Shown here: piece by piece, positions 1 to 6,325 of the stretch
Position numbering within the stretch: position 1 is the stretch's first letter
Layout of the letters: each line of letters starts with the position of its first letter
Assembly (NCBI GenBank): GCA_027295435.1
Contig: JAPUKX010000305.1
Span: 1-8,970 of the forward strand
Origin: Planctomycetota bacterium
Lineage (GTDB): Bacteria > Planctomycetota > Phycisphaerae > Phycisphaerales > SM1A02
Reading direction: 5' to 3'
DNA length: 8,970 bases
Notes under the pieces: generated by a model
What the model was told of the DNA's origin: nothing
Database searches by the model: none
Seen by the model: only the letters and a program-made list of their open reading frames with translations
Program-made: the position numbers and the translations under genes

Positions 1-178
1 CAAGCCGATGCCCCTGCGCGAAGCTCTCCAAGAGCCTGAGAAACAGATCATCCTCGCCGCGCTCGAGGCGAACAACTGGAATCGCCAGCAGACCGCCGAA
101 CAGCTCGATATCAACCGCACGACACTGTACAAGAAGATCAAGCAGTACGGCCTGGAAGCCTACGGCCAGGCAGGGTGA
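1..178 (+). CDS. C-terminal part of a probable sigma-54-dependent (NtrC-type) regulator, partial
   Basis: The reading frame is open from base 2 to a TGA at 176-178, giving the last 58 residues of a protein that starts upstream of the window. The segment LEANNWNRQQTAEQLDINR, followed by TTLYKKIKQYGL, is a typical Fis-family helix-turn-helix. It binds DNA at the C-terminus of NtrC-type response regulators and enhancer-binding proteins. Family knowledge: such proteins normally carry a receiver or sensor domain and a sigma-54-activating AAA+ domain in front of this HTH. Those parts are outside the window, so the NtrC assignment is inferred from the HTH alone; a stand-alone Fis-like protein is a less likely alternative. 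The gene converges on the rsmH-to-FtsI operon. Confidence 0.8.
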   Translation, partial: KPMPLREALQEPEKQIILAALEANNWNRQQTAEQLDINRTTLYKKIKQYGLEAYGQAG

Positions 179-226
179 GCAAAGGCTTGAGGCTTGGGCC
201 GGCGCTCGCTGCGCATGTGACCATAA

Positions 227-246
227 CCTCGCCCGCAAGGGCGAGG
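227..246. terminator. perfect 8-bp hairpin with GCAA loop, candidate terminator
   Basis: CCTCGCCC (227-234) and GGGCGAGG (239-246) pair perfectly around the loop GCAA, a GNRA-type tetraloop that stabilises RNA hairpins. It lies about 48 bases after the regulator stop codon and about 120 bases beyond the stop of the converging minus-strand operon, so it could end either transcript. No run of T follows on the plus strand (only a mixed T-rich stretch), so it is not a textbook intrinsic terminator. The rest of the 179-369 gap shows nothing else I can support. Confidence 0.45.
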
Positions 247-369
247 CGGCGGTTGTCCGTTGTCCTCTTGAGGGGAGGCGACCTTTGCCGCGACCACCGA
301 TCGTGCCTTTATGCGGAGGTGGGTCCGTGGCCGGCGATGCGCGGTGTGTCCGATGACCCACGCTATCGC

Positions 370-651
370 TTACAAATCACCATGCCTGGCGATCGCGGTG
401 TCTTCGTAGGCGGCGAGCCGGCGGCGGTAGAGCTCGTGCTTGGCGCATTCCAGCGTGCCGATGATATCGGCGTAGTTTGAATACGACTCGTTTTCGGGCC
501 GATCCACGCCCCACGCCTTACGAAGGATCTGCGTGATCACATAGTTGGCGTGGCCCTTGCGGCGATCGGCCGGCTGGCGGGCGAGTGACTCGGCTAACTG
601 TTTGATCTGCGGGTCGTAAACTGGGCGGTCGGAGGAGGGGATGTACGGCAT
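370..651 (-). CDS. small DUF6899-like protein of unknown function
   Basis: A 93-residue soluble protein beginning MPYIPSSDRPVYDPQIK. It resembles the DUF6899 family as I recall it: an MPYI start, a central NYVITQIL segment (residues 36-43), then ECAKHELYRR (68-77), a YED tripeptide (82-84) and a C-terminal GDL. No biochemical function is known to me for this family. The frame stays open upstream to an ATG at 726. I chose the ATG at 651 because family members start at MPYI, and because the extension would run through a palindromic repeat (691-720) and overlap the upstream stop codon. No clear ribosome binding site precedes 651. It is the last gene of the minus-strand block, 71 bases after the penicillin-binding protein gene, and may be read through from it. 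Confidence 0.75.
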   Translation of the reverse strand: MPYIPSSDRPVYDPQIKQLAESLARQPADRRKGHANYVITQILRKAWGVDRPENESYSNYADIIGTLECAKHELYRRRLAAYEDTAIARHGDL

Positions 652-690
652 ACGGCGAAGATACGGCCCAGCGCGCGGTAATACAAGTAT

Positions 691-720
691 GAAGCCCACG
701 GGCTCGAGTCCGTCGGCTTC
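691..720. repeat. imperfect GC-rich palindrome, family A copy 1
   Basis: A 30-base imperfect palindrome, beginning GAAGCCCACGG and ending CCGTCGGCTTC, with CTCGAG at its centre. As RNA it would form a long stem with one C-C mismatch and one G-U pair. It begins two bases after the minus-strand stop codon of the penicillin-binding protein gene (723-725). Its 24-base core (694-717) matches the core at 6265-6288 in 20 of 24 positions. It could act as a terminator, an mRNA 3' stabiliser or a REP-like dispersed element. No T tract follows on the minus strand. Confidence 0.7.
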
Positions 721-722
721 AG

Positions 723-2522
723 TCACTGTTGCGCAGCGAAAAGCGACTCATCGGGCGTCTTGGTTGGGGGCACGCCGAGGTAGGTAAGCGTTTCGTCGAT
801 GATGTCGCGGACGACCGGGCCAGCGATCGCGCTGCCGAAGTGACCGCGTGACTTGTCTGGATCGTCGATCACGCAGAGGACGACGATGCGCGGAGCCTCG
901 TATGGCGCCCCGGCAATGAAGCTGGAGATGTAGCGATCTTCGTAGTAGCCGCCGCCAGTGGGCTTGGGAAGCTGAGCCGTCCCGGACTTGCCGAACAGTT
1001 GGTAGCGTTGCGACTGGGCTAGCCGGCCTGTGCCCTCGATCATCACTTCGCGCAGCACTTGACGCACGAGTTGGGCAATTGATTCCGGGACGACTTGATG
1101 GTGGAAGCGGTATTGCTCGTCCTCTTGAGTGCGGGCGGTGATGTACAGATCGGGCAGTGTGCCGTCCCTGGCAAAGACGCTGAAGGCGCGGACCATCTGC
1201 ACGGGGGTGACGGCGATCTCGTGCCCGATCACGACCGAGGTTTGGGTGTAATGGTTCCAATTCTTCGGGGTGGTGACCAGCCCGGCGGACTCGCCCGGCA
1301 CGCCACATCGCGTCTTGGCGCCGAAGCCGAAGCGCAACACCGCCTCGCGCATCTCATCATGGCTGAGGCGCTCGGCCACGATGGCCATACCGCTGTTGAT
1401 TGACCTGACCAGCACGGTGCGCCAACTGACGGGTCCGTGGGTATGGATGTCGCGGATTCGCCGGCCGCGACTGGTGCGATACGATCCTTCCGTCGGGGTG
1501 GGGATGATCTCATCAGGCTCAGCCTTGGCGAGTTCGGTGGCGACGGCCCAGATGAACGGCTTGAATGTTGACCCCGGCTCGTAGGGATCGGTGACACAGC
1601 GGTTGCGGCCCAGCGCCGGCTGAACATCGCGCATAGGGTCGGCGGCGAGTTGATCCCACCCGGGCCTGGTGTTGAGCACATCACACATGGCCATGATTTC
1701 GCCGGTCCGGCAGTTCAGGACGACAACCCGCCCGCCGCCGGCGTTATGCTTCTCGACCGCCACACGGAGTCGTTGTTCGGCGTGTTGCTGGATGACTAGG
1801 TCGATGGCGAGCCGAACGTCCCGGCCTTCAATGCCGGGCAGGTAGCCCTGCGGCTCGATCCACAGAACCCTGCGTCTGGCGTCGCGGACGTAAGTCAAAC
1901 GTCCCTGGCGGGGGCCAAGGGCCGAATCGAAGGCGTGTTCCAATCCGCCGAGGCCGGTGTGCTCGAACCCCACCATACCGATCACGGTCGCCGCGACACT
2001 GCCGTGCGGATAATGGCGGACCAATCGCGGCTCCAGGGCCACCCCGGGCAGGCGGGCCCGGCGGATCGCGGCCACCTGCCAGTCCTCCAGCAGATGGTCG
2101 ATCACCACATATTGCCGATCCGCGCGCTGGAGGATCTTCTTGTCGATCTCGATGGGATCCTCGCCGAGCACAGCCCCAAGATCGACGGCGAGCGTCGGGG
2201 CATCGACCATCTGTGTGGGATCGACAAACAACCGATACCCCATCGTGCTGGTGGCGATGAGACGGTTGCGTGCGTCGAGCAGATTGCCTCGTCTGGCGAA
2301 CTCCGGGCGGCTGGAGACCGGAGGCGTAACGGCCTGTAGAAGCTGCGCATCGGGGTTCAGTTTCAGTTGCGCGACCCGCCCCAATAGCCCAAGCATCGCC
2401 AGGACCAAGCCCAGGACAAGCAACCTGGCCCCTGCCGCCGCCCGGTCCGATTGCGCGTGACGAGTTTCGTTGGGAACAGCAATCGGACTACCCGCCCCAA
2501 TCGAAGTCGATGGCTGGCGCAT
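723..2522 (-). CDS. ftsI: FtsI-type penicillin-binding protein (class B PBP, peptidoglycan transpeptidase)
   Basis: Class B penicillin-binding protein, about 599 residues, anchored in the cytoplasmic membrane and cross-linking peptidoglycan, at the septum if it is a true FtsI. Visible in order: a short cytoplasmic tail; one membrane helix (about 33-52, LVLGLVLAMLGLLGRVAQL); the dimerisation-domain motif RGNLLDARNRL (78-88); and the transpeptidase domain. All three active-site motifs are intact: STFK (318-321, with the acylated serine), SIN (374-376) and KSGTAQ (512-517). It stops soon after the catalytic domain, with no PASTA repeats, which fits FtsI better than SpoVD-type proteins. The frame opens at 2570, but I prefer the ATG at 2522, which still overlaps the FtsL-like gene by 35 bases; the start is uncertain. 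The FtsL-like gene upstream and nearby rsmH support the division role. Other class B PBPs (elongation type) cannot be excluded. Confidence 0.9.
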   Translation of the reverse strand: MRQPSTSIGAGSPIAVPNETRHAQSDRAAAGARLLVLGLVLAMLGLLGRVAQLKLNPDAQLLQAVTPPVSSRPEFARRGNLLDARNRLIATSTMGYRLFVDPTQMVDAPTLAVDLGAVLGEDPIEIDKKILQRADRQYVVIDHLLEDWQVAAIRRARLPGVALEPRLVRHYPHGSVAATVIGMVGFEHTGLGGLEHAFDSALGPRQGRLTYVRDARRRVLWIEPQGYLPGIEGRDVRLAIDLVIQQHAEQRLRVAVEKHNAGGGRVVVLNCRTGEIMAMCDVLNTRPGWDQLAADPMRDVQPALGRNRCVTDPYEPGSTFKPFIWAVATELAKAEPDEIIPTPTEGSYRTSRGRRIRDIHTHGPVSWRTVLVRSINSGMAIVAERLSHDEMREAVLRFGFGAKTRCGVPGESAGLVTTPKNWNHYTQTSVVIGHEIAVTPVQMVRAFSVFARDGTLPDLYITARTQEDEQYRFHHQVVPESIAQLVRQVLREVMIEGTGRLAQSQRYQLFGKSGTAQLPKPTGGGYYEDRYISSFIAGAPYEAPRIVVLCVIDDPDKSRGHFGSAIAGPVVRDIIDETLTYLGVPPTKTPDESLFAAQQ

Positions 2523-2808
2523 TCGTGTGCGACGCCAGGTGCGTCTGTGTCGGCTCGCTCTCAACGGCACGAATCAGAATCGGGGTCCACGAGCCGCCGA
2601 GCCCGGCCATGGCCAGGCGCACCTGATCGGGCTGACACCGCACGGCAATCTCGCTGCGCAGTTTCCATAACACCTGTTCACCATCAAGCAGCCGCTGGTG
2701 GAGCAGCGCCGATTCGTGGGCCGTCTCGATGCGTTGCTGGCGAATGGCCAAGAGTGCACATGCGGTCGCACCCATGACCAGGATGATGAGCAGAAGCTTG
2801 GCAAACAT
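2488..2808 (-). CDS. small bitopic membrane protein, FtsL-like
   Basis: A 106-residue protein with a short basic N-terminus (MFAK), one hydrophobic helix (about 5-22, LLLIILVMGATACALLAI) and then a charged, probably coiled-coil stretch (about 23-58, rich in Q, E, R and L). That is the architecture of FtsL/DivIC-type division proteins, which scaffold FtsW and FtsI. I see no sequence motif that proves homology, since FtsL is very poorly conserved; the call rests on topology, size and position directly before the FtsI-type gene, which it overlaps. The C-terminal half (about 60-106) is not coiled-coil-like and has no match I recognise. GATAC at residues 13-17 loosely resembles a lipobox, but the helix continues past it, so a transmembrane anchor is more likely. 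An AAGGA lies about 12 bases before the ATG, rather far for a strong binding site. Confidence 0.65.
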   Translation of the reverse strand: MFAKLLLIILVMGATACALLAIRQQRIETAHESALLHQRLLDGEQVLWKLRSEIAVRCQPDQVRLAMAGLGGSWTPILIRAVESEPTQTHLASHTNAPAIDFDWGG

Positions 2809-2852
2809 GGCAGGCCGTTTTCCTTCGCGACCGGGCTTCGGTCCCCGGGCAG

Positions 2853-2876
2853 AGCCCCCTGGCAGAGCCGGGGGCT
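2853..2876. repeat. GC-rich palindrome, family B copy 1, overlapping a stop codon
   Basis: AGCCCCC-T-GGC pairs with GCCGGGGGCT around an AGA loop: a 10-bp stem with one bulged T at 2860. The same element, without the bulge, recurs at 6326-6345. The right edge (2875-2876) supplies two bases of the TAG stop of the LysM gene on the minus strand (2875-2877). It fills most of the 66-base gap between the LysM and FtsL-like genes. It may be a terminator or attenuator inside the operon, or a dispersed repeat that landed on the gene end. Confidence 0.7.
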
Positions 2877-3648
2877 ACAAACTGGGCGGAACTTTGATCA
2901 CCGTTCCAACCTGGAGGGTGTCCGGGTCGCTGATCACGTTGCGGTTCAGCTCGTAAAGCTGCCGCCATCGGCCGGCGGAATGAAGCAGGCGCTGGGCGAC
3001 CACCGAAAGCGAGTCACCCCGCTTGATGGTGTACGTGCGAGATCGGTCGGCGCCGCCGGAGGAGGCGGCGGGGTTGCTTCGGTCGTCGCCAGCCAGGGCG
3101 TCGGCCTTGGGGATGCGCAGTTTTCGGCCGGCTCGCACCATGTCGGGGTCCGCAATGTCGTTGAATCGTGCGAGCTCTGACACCCTCAGAACGTCTCCAT
3201 AGTACTGCTGGCAGATTGATGACAGCGATTCGCCGGGTCGCACCTTGTGGAATGTGATGGAAACCTCGCCGGCCTGATTTGAGGTCGCCCCGATTGCGGG
3301 CGGTGAGCTTTCCTCAAGGGTGGGCATGAGAATCAGGGGAGGGTCGATGTGAGATTCGCGCTGTTGCGGGGCGCTGACGGTTGGGCTCGGGAATTGAGTG
3401 GTCGTGACCGCTGGCGGCCCCTGCGACGGTTCGATTCTTTGTGGGGGGTCCAAGACGTCGCTGTTGATCTGCAAGTCAATCAGTTCCGGCCCGAGGTGGG
3501 GTGTCGGGGTTTCAGCCACGGCGCTGGGCGGAACGAGGTTGGCGGGCTCTTGAGTTCGGGCGACGGAAAGGTGATCGGAAATGAGGATTCCGACGAAGAG
3601 GATCAGGCCAAACCCAACCACCAGGGCCACCTTGTTTTCACGTGTCAT
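2875..3648 (-). CDS. membrane-anchored protein with two LysM domains
   Basis: A 257-residue protein that probably binds peptidoglycan outside the cytoplasmic membrane. Seen in the translation: a short charged N-terminus (MTRENK); one membrane helix (about 6-24, KVALVVGFGLILFVGILIS); a Pro/Gln/Thr-rich, probably disordered linker (about 30-125); LysM 1 (about 131-181, with VRPGESLSSICQQYYGD and VRAGRKLRIPK); a short Gly/Ser/Ala linker; and LysM 2 (about 204-256, with IKRGDSLSVVAQRLL and LQVGTVIKVPPSL) ending at the C-terminus. No catalytic domain is present. The frame is open further upstream, to 3849, but that stretch overlaps rsmH and is low in quality. The ATG at 3648 overlaps the end of rsmH by 11 bases, which suggests translational coupling, since no good binding site precedes it. 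Its position between rsmH and an FtsL-like gene suggests a role in division or septal wall synthesis. Confidence 0.88.
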   Translation of the reverse strand: MTRENKVALVVGFGLILFVGILISDHLSVARTQEPANLVPPSAVAETPTPHLGPELIDLQINSDVLDPPQRIEPSQGPPAVTTTQFPSPTVSAPQQRESHIDPPLILMPTLEESSPPAIGATSNQAGEVSITFHKVRPGESLSSICQQYYGDVLRVSELARFNDIADPDMVRAGRKLRIPKADALAGDDRSNPAASSGGADRSRTYTIKRGDSLSVVAQRLLHSAGRWRQLYELNRNVISDPDTLQVGTVIKVPPSL

Positions 3649-4642
3649 ATGGTGAAGCGTCCATGCTGCGTCGCTGCGTCGGCGGATCGGGTACCGTCGG
3701 CGCGGCATCCTGGGTGACCGGGCCGTCAACCTTGACAACCCGTAGTTTAGCCGAGCGCGACCGAGGGTTGGCGGCGATCTCGCTGGCGGTCGCGGTGATC
3801 GGCCGCTTCGTGAGTCGCGTGGCGTGGCCTCGCTGGGCCAGCTCGGCAAAGGCTCGCTTGACCAAGCGGTCTTCGAGGCTGTGAAAGCTGATGACCGCCA
3901 CTCGCGCGCCCCGATTCAGCCAGCCTCCCTCGTTGACCTTCCCGGCACCTTCAAGAACCTGCTCCAGGAGTGAGCCAAGGGCGGCCAACTCATCGTTGAC
4001 CGCGATTCGAAAGGCCATGAAGGTCCGCGTGGCTGGATGCATCCGCGACCGGCGGGCCCGTGAGCCGTAAGCCTCCTGGACCACTTGTGCAAGCTGTGCG
4101 GTAGAACGAATCGGCTCCCGTTGTCGAGTTTGTGCAAGTTTTCGGGCGATCTTTCGGGCCAGGGGGTCCTCGCCGTAGCGGGCGATGACGTCCGCCAGCT
4201 CCCGTTCGGTCAGCGAGGCGATGAGGTCCGCCGCGGTGACCGGTCCGTGGGGGTCGTAGCGCATGTCTAACGGGCTGTCGGCGGAAAAGCTGAAGCCGCG
4301 TCGAGGGTCGTCCATCTGCTGGGAGCTATATCCCAGGTCAGCCAGGACCGCATCCGTACGCAGGCCGAGCGCCTCGAGGCGCCGGGGGGCCTCAACGAAG
4401 TTGGCATGGATCGGTTCGAACCGCCCTGACGCCTGCCGGACCCGCTGACAGGAAAACTCAAGTTGGGCGGGATCGACGTCGAATCCGATAACTCTGCCAT
4501 CGGGCTTGACTGCTTCAGCCAGGGCTAGGCTGTGGCCGCCCTGCCCGACCGTACAGTCCACGACGATCTCACCCGGGCTCAGATCGAGCAGCCGCATGGT
4601 CTCGGCCAGCAGGACCGGGATGTGTTGGGCGTCGTCGTGCAC
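3638..4642 (-). CDS. rsmH: 16S rRNA (cytosine(1402)-N(4))-methyltransferase RsmH
   Basis: SAM-dependent methyltransferase (formerly MraW) that methylates N4 of C1402 in the decoding centre of 16S rRNA. The 334 residues match the usual family length. Motifs seen: HIPVLLAET (7-15); the SAM-binding loop TVGQGGHS (31-38); DVD (55-57); ADLGYSSQQMDDPRRGFSF (101-119); HPATRTFMAFRIAVNDEL (202-219); and ISFHSLEDRLVK (251-262). In the HPATRTF segment the usual Gln-Ala-Leu is Met-Ala-Phe, a mild variation. The tail after about 305 is Pro-rich and poorly conserved. The start is GTG at 4642, placing HIPVLL seven residues in, as is normal. It is the first gene of the minus-strand block and is divergent from the sppA-like gene. 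No mraZ lies upstream. Confidence 0.96.
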   Translation of the reverse strand: MHDDAQHIPVLLAETMRLLDLSPGEIVVDCTVGQGGHSLALAEAVKPDGRVIGFDVDPAQLEFSCQRVRQASGRFEPIHANFVEAPRRLEALGLRTDAVLADLGYSSQQMDDPRRGFSFSADSPLDMRYDPHGPVTAADLIASLTERELADVIARYGEDPLARKIARKLAQTRQREPIRSTAQLAQVVQEAYGSRARRSRMHPATRTFMAFRIAVNDELAALGSLLEQVLEGAGKVNEGGWLNRGARVAVISFHSLEDRLVKRAFAELAQRGHATRLTKRPITATASEIAANPRSRSAKLRVVKVDGPVTQDAAPTVPDPPTQRRSMDASPYDT

Positions 4643-4758
4643 AGGTATGGAGGCGCTGAGTTTAGCCGCTCGCTCGCGGAGCCGCGCGTCTCGTGATAGG
4701 GTTATTCATGGCACAGCCGGCGCCAAAGCTGATTATTCGGACGCAAAGGAGCTGCACA
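4643..4758. promoter_or_regulatory. divergent intergenic region, probable promoters for rsmH and sppA
   Basis: The 116 bases separate the GTG of rsmH (minus) from the ATG of the sppA-like gene (plus), so both transcripts must start here or be read through from elsewhere. The central part (about 4693-4740) is less GC-rich than its surroundings (for example GGGTTATTCATGG and GCTGATTATTCGG), as expected of a promoter. No clear -35/-10 pair could be assigned on either strand, so specific boxes are not claimed. Confidence 0.4.
4745..4752 (+). promoter_or_regulatory. strong Shine-Dalgarno site that fixes the sppA start
   Basis: AAAGGAGC ends six bases before the ATG at 4759, ideal spacing. It decides between that ATG and the upstream in-frame ATGs at 4693 and 4708, which lack such a site and would bury the lipoprotein signal. 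Confidence 0.8.
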
Positions 4759-5748
4759 ATGTTTGCGCGATTCGCGGCACTGGTGCTCTTGGTGACGGCT
4801 GTGGCGGGGTGCGCGCGGCTGCGGTTCGTCATCGATGCTGTGCCCGCGGTCGATGAGCTGACCGAGACGGAGGTGCTGCGAGACGATGGCGCAGGCTGGT
4901 CGGCAGCAAAGATTGCGCTAATAGACATCAGGGGTTTGATCGTTGACGCCGAATCTCGCCGGTTTCTACGACCCGGTGAGAACCCGGTGGCGCGGTTTGT
5001 CGAGTCGCTGCGAAAGGCCGAGGCCGATCGACGCGTCAAGGCGATTATCGTTCGCATCAATTCGCCCGGCGGAGCCGTCACCGCCACCGACGTGCTCTAC
5101 CGCGAGCTGAAGGACTTCAAGCAGCGAACGAGCAAGCCGGTTGTGATCCTTATGGGCGACGTGGCGGCGTCCGGCGGATATTACCTGGCGTGTGGCGGCG
5201 ATGAGATCATCGCCCATCCGACCACCATCACCGGGTCCATCGGCGTCATCATTCAGACCTTCAACTTCTCCCAAGGCATGGGAAAGATCGGCATCCGCGC
5301 CGATGCGATCACGTCCGGCCCCAACAAGGCGGCGGGATCTCCTTTCGAGCCAATGCCGCCGGAGCACCGGGCGCTGCTGCAAGGCCTGGTCGATGAGTTC
5401 TACGACAACTTCCTCGCGGTTGTGGTCGAGAACCGTCCCGATCTCGCTCAAGATGACCTGGCGTGGATCAGCGATGGGCGAGTGGTCACTGGCCGCAAGG
5501 CTGCTGAAGTCGGGTTGATTGATCGCCTCGGTGGCCTGCGCGATGCGTTTGAGGCCGCCAAGGCCCGGGCCGGCGTGGCGAAGGCGAAGCTCGTCAAGTA
5601 CCATCGCCTGCTCGAACATGTTGGCAGTGCCTATTCGCAGGTCCCTTCCACCGCCACAACCGAGATCAATCTTTTTCAGCTGAACCTGGCCGACCACCCC
5701 TTCGTTTCACCTGGCTTTTATTACCTATGGGACGCGTCGATACCCTAG
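4759..5748 (+). CDS. sppA: signal peptide peptidase SppA-type serine protease (S49), predicted lipoprotein
   Basis: A 329-residue S49-family protease, thought to degrade cleaved signal peptides at the membrane. The N-terminus is a lipoprotein signal: MFAR, a hydrophobic core, and the lipobox VAGC with Cys at 18. The single protease domain shows NSPGGAVTATDVLYREL (residues 101-117), the catalytic serine in AASGGYYLACGGD (Ser138) and TGSIGVI (158-164). The general-base lysine is in GPNKAAGSPF (Lys190). The Ser-Lys spacing of 52 equals that of Bacillus SppA (Ser147/Lys199), pointing to the short single-domain form that works as a multimer, not the long E. coli form. The C-terminus ends with FYYLWDASIP, as in other members. 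Lipid anchoring instead of a membrane helix is a prediction. The next gene follows after 90 bases on the same strand. Confidence 0.93.
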   Translation: MFARFAALVLLVTAVAGCARLRFVIDAVPAVDELTETEVLRDDGAGWSAAKIALIDIRGLIVDAESRRFLRPGENPVARFVESLRKAEADRRVKAIIVRINSPGGAVTATDVLYRELKDFKQRTSKPVVILMGDVAASGGYYLACGGDEIIAHPTTITGSIGVIIQTFNFSQGMGKIGIRADAITSGPNKAAGSPFEPMPPEHRALLQGLVDEFYDNFLAVVVENRPDLAQDDLAWISDGRVVTGRKAAEVGLIDRLGGLRDAFEAAKARAGVAKAKLVKYHRLLEHVGSAYSQVPSTATTEINLFQLNLADHPFVSPGFYYLWDASIP

Positions 5749-5823
5749 GGCCCGCTGCGCGGACCGGTTGCGTCGGCGATGATGCCGGGCGGAAACGGTT
5801 CGCCCAGCGGCCCATACAGTGCG

Positions 5824-5829
5824 AAGGAG
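5824..5829 (+). promoter_or_regulatory. Shine-Dalgarno site of the DUF4190-like gene
   Basis: AAGGAG lies nine bases before the ATG at 5839. It supports that start over the ATGs at 5779 and 5782, whose extension is Gly/Pro/Ser-rich and of doubtful quality. Confidence 0.7.
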
Positions 5830-5838
5830 ACTTTCTTG

Positions 5839-6189
5839 ATGACGCAGATTCCAACCCCTCCGCAAGCGCCGGGGCCCATCGGTCCTCTGCCGGAGTTGCC
5901 GGGGGCCACGGCCGGTCTGGTGCTGGGCATTTGCAGCATCGTGTTCAGCGGACCGATCATCGGTCTCATCCTGGGGTTTCTCGGATTCCAGAAGTCACGT
6001 GAGGCCAAACAGACCGCCGCGATGAATCCAGGCATCTACGCGAATGCCGGGATCGCCCAGGCCGGCTACGTGTGCAGCATCATTGGGCTTTGCCTGGGAG
6101 CGGTGACCACGCTGTGCGGCTGCGGATACTTCATCGTCATCATGTTGGCCATCGTCGGCGGCGCAGCCGGCGGTGGGTTCTCGCCGTAG
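5839..6189 (+). CDS. small two-helix membrane protein, DUF4190-like
   Basis: A 116-residue protein with a Pro-rich cytoplasmic-type N-terminus (about 1-22, MTQIPTPPQAPGPIGPL). A first hydrophobic segment follows (about 24-50, containing LVLGICSIVFSGPIIGLILG), then a polar stretch with QKSREAKQTAAMNPGIYAN. The second hydrophobic part (about 71-108, starting GIAQAGYVCSIIGLCLGAV) is cysteine-rich and glycine-rich. The pattern of two LGI-type helices around a short loop resembles DUF4190 proteins, which have no established function. The ATG at 5839 has a good binding site. It may be co-transcribed with the sppA-like gene, but the 90-base gap is large enough for its own promoter. No partner in the window indicates its role. 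Confidence 0.8.
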   Translation: MTQIPTPPQAPGPIGPLPELPGATAGLVLGICSIVFSGPIIGLILGFLGFQKSREAKQTAAMNPGIYANAGIAQAGYVCSIIGLCLGAVTTLCGCGYFIVIMLAIVGGAAGGGFSP

Positions 6190-6258
6190 CCTCCGCGCCG
6201 CACGGACCGGCACGCTGAGCGCCGGCACAAAATACCCAGCACCCGGCGGTTTCGAGAG

Positions 6259-6292
6259 CAAGACGCCCACGGACTTGAGTCTGTGGGCCTTG
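6259..6292. repeat. GC-rich palindrome, family A copy 2
   Basis: The core GCCCACGGACT (6265-6275) pairs with AGTCTGTGGGC (6278-6288) around a two-base TG centre, with one G-U pair. The flanks CAAG (6259-6262) and CTTG (6289-6292) extend the stem after a small bulge. The core matches 694-717 in 20 of 24 positions. It sits in the convergent gap after the DUF4190-like gene (plus) and sucB (minus), a natural place for a two-way terminator. There is no long T run on either side. Confidence 0.7.
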
Positions 6293-6325
6293 TTCATCAA
6301 ATCGTTTGCGGGTTACGGATCATTG

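Noticed and set aside
175..480. Plus-strand open frame of 101 codons starting in the regulator stop region
   Set aside because: Starts at a GTG without a binding site, has no recognisable motif, runs through the hairpin and is antisense to the DUF6899-like gene.
3050..3080. GC-rich inverted repeat inside the LysM gene
   Set aside because: It encodes the Ala/Ser/Gly linker between the two LysM domains, so codon composition explains it.
3649..3849. N-terminal extension of the LysM frame
   Set aside because: Overlaps rsmH in another frame and is Arg/Pro/Ser-rich. The ATG at 3648 gives a proper membrane anchor.
4966..5697. Minus-strand open frame of 243 codons
   Set aside because: Fully antisense to the sppA-like gene, which has intact catalytic residues, a lipobox and a strong binding site.
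5748..5813. Possible long-range pairing of GGGCCCGCTG with CAGCGGCCC after the sppA-like gene
   Set aside because: The loop would be about 47 bases and the stem has a bulge; such pairings are common by chance at this GC content.
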